A DNA stretch of 13,261 nt from JALHMQ01 sp020248785 (GTDB lineage: Bacteria > Pseudomonadota > Gammaproteobacteria > Burkholderiales > Burkholderiaceae_F). Below, piece by piece: positions 5,642 to 13,261 of this stretch. The first letter of the stretch is position 1, and every line of letters begins with the position of its first letter. The stretch spans positions 1-13,261 of the forward strand of contig JBKDNL010000124.1 in NCBI GenBank assembly GCA_046343415.1. Reading direction: 5' to 3'. Made by a program: the position numbers and the translations under genes. The notes under the pieces are model-generated. The model was not told the DNA's origin and did no database searches. It saw only the letters and a program-made list of their open reading frames with translations.

Positions 5642-8410
5642 ATGCCCAGTAATACAGTGGCCCAATTCGCAGCGGAGCTGAAGCTCGCGCCGCAACTGCT
5701 GCTGCAGCAGTTGCGGGCGGCGGGTGTCGCCAAGGCGACGGAAGACGACGTACTGACCGAGGACGACAAGGCTCGGCTGCTGGCCGCGCTGAAGAAAGCG
5801 CACGGCGCCACCGAGGCGCCCGAGAAGAAGAAAATCACGCTGACGCGCAAGTCGACGTCGGAGATCAAGCAGGCCGACGGCAGCGGCAAGGCGCGCACGA
5901 TCCAGGTCGAGGTGCGCAAGAAGCGCGTGTTCGTCAAGCGCGATGAACCGGGCGCCGAAGAGTCCGTGGCTGAGGTGCCGCCAGCGCCCGCGTCGGCCGT
6001 GCCCGTTATCGACGAGGCAGAGCGGATCAAGCGCGAGGAAGAGGCGCGCCGTGCCGCTGAGCTTGTGGCGCGCCAAATGGCTGAGGCCAAGGAGCGCGCC
6101 GAGCGCGCCCAGCGCGAGCTGCAAGAGGCCGAGGCCAAGCAGCAGGAAGATTTGGCCGCTGCGCAGGCCAACGATGCCGCCGCGCGCGCCGAGGTCGAGC
6201 GGATGCAGGCCGAGCAGGACGCCGCGCGTCGCGCCGAAGAAACGGCGCGCGCGGAAGCCGAGCGACGGCGCCGTGCGGTCGAGGCCGAGGTCGCTGCGAT
6301 CAACACAATGCGATCGACGCCGGCTCGCGTCGTCAAGGCGCCTGAACCAGCCGCGCCGGCTGCCGCGGCCACGACCACCACCGGCACGCTGCACAAGCCG
6401 GCGGCCAAGACCTCCGCCAAGCCCGGCGAGGCCAAGAAGGACAACAAGAAGCCCGGCGTCAAGGAAATCAAGTCTGGCAAGCTGGCCTCCAGCTGGTCCG
6501 AAGACGCGGCCAAGAAGCGCGCTCTCAAGACTCGCGGCGACACGGGTGGGGCCAGCGGCTGGCGCGGTGGCCCGCGCGGGCATCGCAAGGGTGACGATCG
6601 CGGCGAGCGCGGCGGCCCCGCCATGCAGGAGGCGGCTGCGCCCGTGGTGCGCGACGTGACCGTGCCGGAAACCATCACGGTGGCCGATCTGGCACACAAG
6701 ATGTCACTGAAAGCGTCCGAGGTCATCAAGGTGCTGATGAAGCTCGGCCAGATGGTGACCATCAACCAGGTGCTGGACCAGGACACCGCGATGATCGTGG
6801 TGACCGAGCTGGGTCACACTCCGATCGCCGCCAAGCTCGACGATCCCGAGGCGCTGTTGGCCGAGAGCGAGACTGCCGCTGCTGCCGAGGTCGTGGAGGA
6901 GCCGCGGCCGCCGGTCGTGACCATCATGGGTCACGTCGACCACGGCAAGACCTCGCTGCTCGATTACATCCGCCGCACCAAGGTCGCGGCCGGGGAGGCT
7001 GGCGGCATCACGCAGCACATCGGCGCCTATCACGTCGAGACGCCGCGCGGGATCATCACGTTTCTGGACACGCCGGGCCACGAGGCATTCACCGCGATGC
7101 GCGCACGGGGGGCGAAGGCCACCGACATCGTCATCCTGGTGGTGGCGGCCGACGATGGCGTCATGCCGCAGACCAAGGAGGCCATCGCACATGCCAAGGC
7201 AGCCGGCGTGCCGCTGGTGGTTGCACTGAACAAGATCGACAAGCCCGAGGCCAATCCGGACCGCGTCAAGCAGGAACTCGTGGCCAACGAGGTCGTCCCC
7301 GAGGAGTACGGTGGCGAAAGCCCGTTCATCGCCGTGTCGGCGCGCACCGGCCAGGGCGTGGATGACCTGCTCGAGAACGTGCTGCTACAAGCCGAGGTGC
7401 TGGAGCTCAAGGCACCAAAGGATGCGCCGGCCAAGGGCCTCATCATCGAATCGCAGCTCGACAAGGGCCGCGGTCCGGTGGCCACAGTGTTGGTGCAAAC
7501 TGGCACGCTCAAGCGTGGCGACGTCGTGCTGGCTGGCTCGGCCTTCGGCCGCGTGCGCGCCATGCTCGACGAAGCGGGCAAGAACATCGCCAGCGCCGGC
7601 CCGTCCATTCCGGTTGAGATCCAGGGCCTGTCGGATGTGCCGGCGGCGGGCGACGAGTTGATCGTGCTCGGCGACGAGCGCAAGGCACGCGAAATCGCCT
7701 TGTATCGCGCCGGCAAGTTCCGCGACACCAAGCTGGCCAAGCAGCAGGCCGCGAAACTCGAGAACATGTTCGAGAACATGGGCGGCGAGGGTGCGAAAAC
7801 ACTGCCGCTCATCATCAAGGCCGATGTGCAGGGTTCGCAGGAGGCGCTCAACCACGCGCTCACCAAACTCTCGACCGACGAGGTCAAGGTCCAGGTGGTG
7901 CACGCGCAGGTCGGCGGCATCACCGAAAGCGACATCAACTTGGCGCTTGCCTCCAAGGCCGTGATCATCGGCTTTAACGTCCGCGCCGACGTCTCGGCTC
8001 GCAAACTCGCCGAGAACAACGGTATCCAGATTCGCTACTACAACATCATCTACGACGCGGTGGACGACGTGAAGGCAGCGCTGTCCGGCCTGCTCGCGCC
8101 GGAGCAGCGCGAGCAGGTGCTTGGACTGGTGCAGATCCGTCAGATCTTCCGGGTACCGAAGGTTGGCGCAGTGGCCGGTTGCATGGTCGTCGACGGCATC
8201 GTCAAGCGCACCGCGAGCGCGCGCCTGCTGCGCGACAACGTGGTCATCTGGACCGGCGAGCTGTCGTCGCTCAAGCGCTTCAAGGATGACGTCAAGGAAG
8301 TGAAGGCCGGCTTCGAGTGCGGCCTGTCGCTCAAGGGCTACGACGACATCAAGGAAGGCGACCAGCTCGAGATCTTCGAGGTCACGGAGGTGGCGCGCAC
8401 GTTGGGATAA
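5642..8410 (+). CDS. infB: Translation initiation factor IF-2
   Basis: This is the 922-residue GTPase that places initiator fMet-tRNA on the 30S subunit and promotes subunit joining. The start MPSNTVAQFAAELKLAPQLL is the family N-terminal motif. Residues about 118-225 are a highly charged Ala/Glu/Arg helix (coiled-coil-like linker), followed by an Ala/Lys/Gly-rich stretch and a second IF2-N domain (about 340-390). The G domain shows G1 GHVDHGKTS (430-438), a G3 DTPGH motif starting at D476, G4 NKID starting at N530, and G5 SAR. Domains II, III and C2 (fMet binding) follow, ending GDQLEIFEVTEVARTLG. The length is usual for Burkholderiales. A GAGAGG at 5625-5630 is a somewhat distant Shine-Dalgarno. 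nusA lies 29 bp upstream, so they share one transcript. Confidence 0.97.
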   Translation: MPSNTVAQFAAELKLAPQLLLQQLRAAGVAKATEDDVLTEDDKARLLAALKKAHGATEAPEKKKITLTRKSTSEIKQADGSGKARTIQVEVRKKRVFVKRDEPGAEESVAEVPPAPASAVPVIDEAERIKREEEARRAAELVARQMAEAKERAERAQRELQEAEAKQQEDLAAAQANDAAARAEVERMQAEQDAARRAEETARAEAERRRRAVEAEVAAINTMRSTPARVVKAPEPAAPAAAATTTTGTLHKPAAKTSAKPGEAKKDNKKPGVKEIKSGKLASSWSEDAAKKRALKTRGDTGGASGWRGGPRGHRKGDDRGERGGPAMQEAAAPVVRDVTVPETITVADLAHKMSLKASEVIKVLMKLGQMVTINQVLDQDTAMIVVTELGHTPIAAKLDDPEALLAESETAAAAEVVEEPRPPVVTIMGHVDHGKTSLLDYIRRTKVAAGEAGGITQHIGAYHVETPRGIITFLDTPGHEAFTAMRARGAKATDIVILVVAADDGVMPQTKEAIAHAKAAGVPLVVALNKIDKPEANPDRVKQELVANEVVPEEYGGESPFIAVSARTGQGVDDLLENVLLQAEVLELKAPKDAPAKGLIIESQLDKGRGPVATVLVQTGTLKRGDVVLAGSAFGRVRAMLDEAGKNIASAGPSIPVEIQGLSDVPAAGDELIVLGDERKAREIALYRAGKFRDTKLAKQQAAKLENMFENMGGEGAKTLPLIIKADVQGSQEALNHALTKLSTDEVKVQVVHAQVGGITESDINLALASKAVIIGFNVRADVSARKLAENNGIQIRYYNIIYDAVDDVKAALSGLLAPEQREQVLGLVQIRQIFRVPKVGAVAGCMVVDGIVKRTASARLLRDNVVIWTGELSSLKRFKDDVKEVKAGFECGLSLKGYDDIKEGDQLEIFEVTEVARTLG

Positions 8411-8557
8411 TGCGTGATGGCGGCTGGCGCCGCCTTTGACGCGCTTCGCGCCCTGGGCAGCTTTGCCGTCCTGGGCGCACTAGCGGCCTCATGGGCGCAC
8501 AGCACCGCTATCGCGGCCGCGGGCCGCATCAACCTTCAAAGTCGCGCCAGTGAACCA
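8411..8557 (+). other. infB-rbfA gap with a short GC hairpin
   Basis: The largest gap inside the operon (147 bp). GGCGGC (8419-8424), loop TGGC and GCCGCC (8429-8434) form a perfect 6-bp stem followed by only three T, too few for a strong terminator. It could be a weak attenuator or an RNA-processing barrier lowering rbfA expression relative to infB. A GTG at 8414 is in frame with rbfA and would add 48 hydrophobic, Ala-rich residues unlike RbfA. Confidence 0.35.
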
Positions 8558-8959
8558 ATGCGCAAGCCCTCCACCAAGCCGCAACGCGGCCTGCGCGTGG
8601 CCGATCAGATCCAACGCGATCTGAGCGAGCTCATTCCTCGCGAGGTGCGCGATCCGCGCGTGGGTCTCGTGACGCTGACGGCGGTCGAGGTCACGCCGGA
8701 CTACGCGCACGCCAAGGTGTACTTCACGGTGATTGGTAGCGAGCCCGCGGTGGCCACCAGGGGTCTGAATGCGGCCGCCGGACACTTGCACAAGCTGCTG
8801 TTCAAGCGGCTGTCGATCCACACGATCCCGCGCCTGCACTTCGTGCATGACACAAGCGTGGAGCGCGGCTTTGCCATTGATCGGCTGATTGCCGAAGCAG
8901 TGGGTGACAAGAGCGACGTCGCGACCACGGTCGACAAGCCGGAACACCCCAAAGAGTGA
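8558..8959 (+). CDS. rbfA: 30S ribosome-binding factor A
   Basis: RbfA (133 residues from the ATG at 8558) is a KH-type cold-shock assembly factor that binds the neck of the 30S subunit near 16S helix 1 and helps its final maturation. The family pattern is clear: LRVADQIQRDLSELIPREVR, DPRVGLVTLTAVEVTPDYAH, AKVYFTVIG, then LHKLLFKRLSIHTIPRLHFV with the end of the domain at DTSVERGFAIDRLI. The length fits the family (about 115-135). I reject the longer version from GTG 8414 because its extra 48 residues are not conserved-looking and cover a hairpin. The Shine-Dalgarno before 8558 is weak. truB follows after 9 bp. Confidence 0.93.
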   Translation: MRKPSTKPQRGLRVADQIQRDLSELIPREVRDPRVGLVTLTAVEVTPDYAHAKVYFTVIGSEPAVATRGLNAAAGHLHKLLFKRLSIHTIPRLHFVHDTSVERGFAIDRLIAEAVGDKSDVATTVDKPEHPKE

Positions 8960-8961
8960 GG
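8958..8961 (+). promoter_or_regulatory. Shine-Dalgarno of truB overlapping the rbfA stop
   Basis: GAGG shares bases with the rbfA TGA and stands 7 nt before the truB ATG at 8969, which supports that start and coupled translation. Confidence 0.65.
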
Positions 8962-8968
8962 ACGAGCG

Positions 8969-9877
8969 ATGGCACGAGCCCGCCGGGGCGACCCGGTCGA
9001 TGGCGTGCTGTTGCTCGACAAACCGAGCGGCATCACGTCCAACCTCGCCTTGCAGAAAGCAAGGCGGCTTCTTAATGTGGCCAAGGCGGGCCATACGGGT
9101 ACGCTCGACCCGCTGGCCAGCGGCCTGTTGCCGCTGACGTTCGGCGAGGCCACCAAGTTCTCGGCCGACCTGCTGGACGCCGACAAGGCCTATGCGGCCA
9201 CGGTGCAGCTCGGCGTGCGCACCACCACGGCCGATGCCGATGGCGAGGTGATCGAGCGGCGCGACGTGCGCGTCGCGCGTGCACAGCTTGAAGAGGTGTT
9301 GTCACGTTTCACCGGCAGCATCGTGCAGGTGCCGCCGATGCACTCGGCCCTGAAGCGTGATGGCAGGGCGCTGTACGAGTACGCGCGGGAAGGGGTCGAA
9401 CTCGAGCGGGCGCCCCGCACGGTTCGGATTGACCGCCTGGTGCTGACGCACCTCGAAGGCGACCGGGCTGAGATTGAAGTCGATTGCAGCAAGGGCACCT
9501 ATGTGCGCGTGCTGGCCGAGGACATTGGCGCGGCGCTCGGCTGCGGCGCCCACCTCGCGGCGCTGCGCCGCACGCGGGTGGGGCGCCTGCCGCTCCAAGG
9601 CAGCGTGACGCTTGGCGAGATCGAGCAGATGCCGCCGGCGGCGCGCCGTGAATGGCTGCTGCCGGTGGACGCGCTGATCGCCGACGTGCAGCGCGTGGAT
9701 CTGGGGGCCGAGCAGGCGCGTCGCTTCACCCACGGCATTCCGCTGGACCTGGGCGGCACTCCGGGCCGCAGGCGGGTGTACGGCCCGGACGAACAACTGC
9801 TCGGCGTGGCCGAGCTCGATGAACACGGCGTGCTCAACCCACGCCGCTTGATTGCGACTGCAACACCACCGGCCTGA
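8969..9877 (+). CDS. truB: tRNA pseudouridine-55 synthase
   Basis: TruB (302 residues) makes pseudouridine 55 in the T-loop of nearly all tRNAs and also acts as a tRNA-folding chaperone. The N-terminus reads DGVLLLDKPSGITSN, then the catalytic motif GHTGTLDPLASGLLPL with the nucleophilic aspartate at D47. Further family marks are the KAYAATVQLGVRTTTADADG segment and CSKGTYVRVLAEDIG. The C-terminal part (about 250-302, HGIPLDL through LLGVAELDEHGVLNPRRLI) resembles the TruB C-terminal domain rather than a full PUA fold. The start is supported by GAGG 7 nt upstream. It completes the rimP-nusA-infB-rbfA-truB order seen across proteobacteria. In E. coli rpsO follows truB; here typA does instead. 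Confidence 0.96.
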   Translation: MARARRGDPVDGVLLLDKPSGITSNLALQKARRLLNVAKAGHTGTLDPLASGLLPLTFGEATKFSADLLDADKAYAATVQLGVRTTTADADGEVIERRDVRVARAQLEEVLSRFTGSIVQVPPMHSALKRDGRALYEYAREGVELERAPRTVRIDRLVLTHLEGDRAEIEVDCSKGTYVRVLAEDIGAALGCGAHLAALRRTRVGRLPLQGSVTLGEIEQMPPAARREWLLPVDALIADVQRVDLGAEQARRFTHGIPLDLGGTPGRRRVYGPDEQLLGVAELDEHGVLNPRRLIATATPPA

Positions 9878-9900
9878 ACGGCCTTGTGATCGGAACGACC

Positions 9901-11733
<1,833 letters not shown>

Positions 11734-11846
11734 GCTCCGCCGCAAGGCCGCTGCCTGAGCCTGCGGCGCATCCGGCTCCCCCGCCAGCCCTCCCTGCACA
11801 GGCAGGGTGCGGCCCGGTGGGCAGCCGCTGAAAATCCTTTGAACCG
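11734..11846 (+). other. typA-EamA gap with a hairpin lacking a U-tract
   Basis: CCCTGC (11792-11797), loop ACAG and GCAGGG (11802-11807) form a perfect 6-bp stem, but GC-rich sequence follows instead of a T-run. It may mark a Rho-dependent end of the typA transcript. No clear promoter for the transporter gene was found. Confidence 0.3.
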
Positions 11847-12791
11847 ATGACGACCGTCGAGAAGTTCCTGCACCGTCGCGCTATCGTCCTGATGGTCTGC
11901 GCGGCCACGCTCTGGAGCATTGCCGGCGTGGTGACGCGCCATCTGTCGCCGGAGTTGCAAGCCGAAGGGCGATTCGAGATTACCTTCTGGCGCAGCTTCT
12001 TTGCGGCCGTCTTCATCGCCGGCTGGCTGGTGCTGGTGCAGCGTGCTGGCTTGCGGCCGGTGGCTGCGTCTGGCAAGGCGGGTTGGCTGTCGGGTGCGAT
12101 GTGGGCAGTCATGTACTCGGGCTTCATGCTCGCGCTGACGCTGACCACCACGGCCAACACATTGCTCGTACTCAGTGTTGGGCCGCTGCTGACCGCGCTG
12201 CTCGCCTGGCTCGTCCTGCGCACGCCGGTTCCGGGTCGCACCTGGGTCGCCATCGGCATTGCCACCGTCGGGCTGGCGTGGATGTTCGCGCGCGGCGATG
12301 GTGGACTGCTCACCGGCTCGCATCTGCTGGGCATGTCGGTCGCGTTGATGGTGCCACTGGCATCTGCCATCAATCTCGTGACGCTGCAGAAAGTGCGCGC
12401 GCAGGTCGATCTCGTTCCGGCCGTGTTCATCGGCGGCGCGCTGTCAGCGGGCTTGATGCTCATGCTGATGCTCGCGACGGGTGGGCTGCCGTTCAAGGCG
12501 AGCGCGACGGACGTTGTCCTGCTCGCCGTGCTCGGCTTCTTCCAGCTTGGTCTGCCTTGCATGCTGATGATCCGTGCGGCGCGGCACCTGACTGCACCCG
12601 AGATCGCGCTCCTCGCGCTGGTCGAGGTGCTGCTCGGGCCCATTTGGGCCTGGCTCGGCGCCGGTGAGGTTCCGGCCGCTGCCACGCTGGCGGGAGGTGC
12701 TCTGGTGCTCGGTGCCCTCGTGTCCAATGAGATTGCGGGACTGCGCGAGCGCAGCGCAGCGGCTGCGCGCGACGCGGTCACTGTGCGCTAG
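11847..12791 (+). CDS. DMT superfamily (EamA family) inner-membrane transporter
   Basis: This 314-residue protein has about ten hydrophobic segments (roughly residues 12-30, 46-64, 79-98, 101-125, 131-148, 155-176, 186-207, 217-236, 243-264, 269-287). They fall into two repeats of five, the pattern of EamA drug/metabolite transporters. Family-like marks are ATLWSIAGVVTRHL with FWRSFFAAVF in the first repeat, and LTTTANTLLVLSVGPLLTAL ending the fourth segment. In the second repeat the mark is APEIALLALVEVLLGPIWAW. The C-terminal ~25 residues are Ala/Arg-rich and probably cytoplasmic. Members export amino acids, metabolites or drugs, but the substrate cannot be told from sequence. Same strand as typA but 113 bp away; no functional link is evident. 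The start at 11847 has a poor Shine-Dalgarno, yet the N-terminal residues fit the family. Confidence 0.88.
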   Translation: MTTVEKFLHRRAIVLMVCAATLWSIAGVVTRHLSPELQAEGRFEITFWRSFFAAVFIAGWLVLVQRAGLRPVAASGKAGWLSGAMWAVMYSGFMLALTLTTTANTLLVLSVGPLLTALLAWLVLRTPVPGRTWVAIGIATVGLAWMFARGDGGLLTGSHLLGMSVALMVPLASAINLVTLQKVRAQVDLVPAVFIGGALSAGLMLMLMLATGGLPFKASATDVVLLAVLGFFQLGLPCMLMIRAARHLTAPEIALLALVEVLLGPIWAWLGAGEVPAAATLAGGALVLGALVSNEIAGLRERSAAAARDAVTVR

Positions 12792-12873
12792 CCCGGAGAC
12801 TTCACCAAGTCCGTGGGAACGGCACACGCGGCTCTCACGACCGTCAAGATGGTTGCGGCGAGCGCGCAGAGCG
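12792..12873. other. Short convergent gap, no clear terminator
   Basis: The 82 bp between the transporter stop and the glutathione S-transferase stop show no hairpin followed by a T-run on either strand. Confidence 0.4.
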
Positions 12874-13261
12874 TCACCGCTCGCGAGCCCGGTGCGGTGG
12901 CTGAGCAGTGAGGGCTGAACGCTGTTTTGGCGGTGCCGTGTCGACGAAGCTCGGCCGCGCTGCCAGCTTCTCGTACAGCCGCGCGAGATTGGGATACTGG
13001 CTACGCCAGTCGATCTGCGGGAAGCGGAAGTCGATGTAAGCCAGCGTGCAACCGACCGCGATGTCCGCGAGCGTGTACGTATGTCCATTGCACCAGGGTT
13101 TGTCACCCAGGCCGTTGGACATGGCCGCGAGACCCGCGTGGACCTTGCTCATCTGACGGGCGATCCACCTCTCCGACTGTTGCTCGGCTGGGCGCTGGGT
13201 CTGCTCAAGGCGCACGAGGATGGCGGCGTCGAGCATGCCGTCGGCCAGCGCTTCCCAGGTG
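12874..13261 (-). CDS. Glutathione S-transferase family protein, C-terminal part (start outside the window)
   Basis: The minus-strand frame is open from the right edge to a stop at 12874-12876, about 128 residues. It is the all-helical C-terminal domain of a cytosolic glutathione S-transferase-like protein: TWEALADGMLDAAILVRLE near the edge, ERWIARQMSKVHAGLAAM, then the N-capping-box segment GHTYTLADIAVGCTLAYIDF, and the closing YPNLARLYEKLAARPSFVDT. The thioredoxin-fold N-terminal domain, which would hold the glutathione-binding site and the catalytic Ser/Cys/Tyr, lies beyond the window, so activity and class cannot be judged. The tail after FVDT is a basic, Pro/Gln-rich stretch. It converges on the transporter gene. 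The family is confident; the function is not. Confidence 0.88.
   Translation of the reverse strand, partial: TWEALADGMLDAAILVRLEQTQRPAEQQSERWIARQMSKVHAGLAAMSNGLGDKPWCNGHTYTLADIAVGCTLAYIDFRFPQIDWRSQYPNLARLYEKLAARPSFVDTAPPKQRSALTAQPPHRARER

Noticed and set aside
5581..6786. 401-residue Ser/Ala-rich minus-strand frame opposite infB
   Set aside because: It lies opposite the Ala/Glu/Arg linker of IF-2, which explains its composition.
8414..8557. 48-residue N-terminal extension of RbfA from GTG 8414, hydrophobic like a signal peptide
   Set aside because: RbfA is cytoplasmic and short; the extension overlaps a GC hairpin and lacks a Shine-Dalgarno.

Overview
The window is GC-rich (about 70% in coding lines I counted by hand, about 55-58% in the large gap near the left end). 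It carries a conserved beta-proteobacterial housekeeping block. Protein details such as the ScpB start, the IF-2 N-terminus and the enolase N-terminal fragment look like Burkholderiales; I cannot name a genus.

Layout. At the left edge (1-140, minus strand) lies the beginning of an enolase gene whose first codons are missing. Six bases further on is a 176-bp MITE-like element (147-322) with 19-bp terminal inverted repeats. A stretch without a convincing gene follows, to 1031. From 1032 everything runs on the plus strand: scpB and rluB; then a promoter, a leader with a strong intrinsic terminator hairpin, and rimP-nusA-infB-rbfA-truB-typA; then a DMT/EamA transporter. At the right edge a minus-strand glutathione S-transferase gene enters from outside.

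How the genes work together. scpB (chromosome condensation) and rluB (23S rRNA pseudouridylation) are 13 bp apart and probably cotranscribed. rimP, nusA, infB, rbfA and truB form the classic transcription/translation operon: 30S maturation (RimP, RbfA), transcription elongation and termination (NusA), initiation (IF-2) and tRNA psi55 (TruB). typA, a ribosome-associated GTPase, follows truB by 23 bp and is probably read with it. NusA influences termination at hairpins, so the terminator inside the rimP leader is a plausible feedback attenuator for the whole operon.

The core genes are orthodox. The points worth a second look are the eno breakpoint with its MITE, the rimP leader (terminator, possible antiterminator, and a Trp/Phe-rich leader ORF that overlaps the rimP start), and the long low-complexity tails of RluB. 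I found no CRISPR array, tRNA, rRNA, transposase or evident new defence system.
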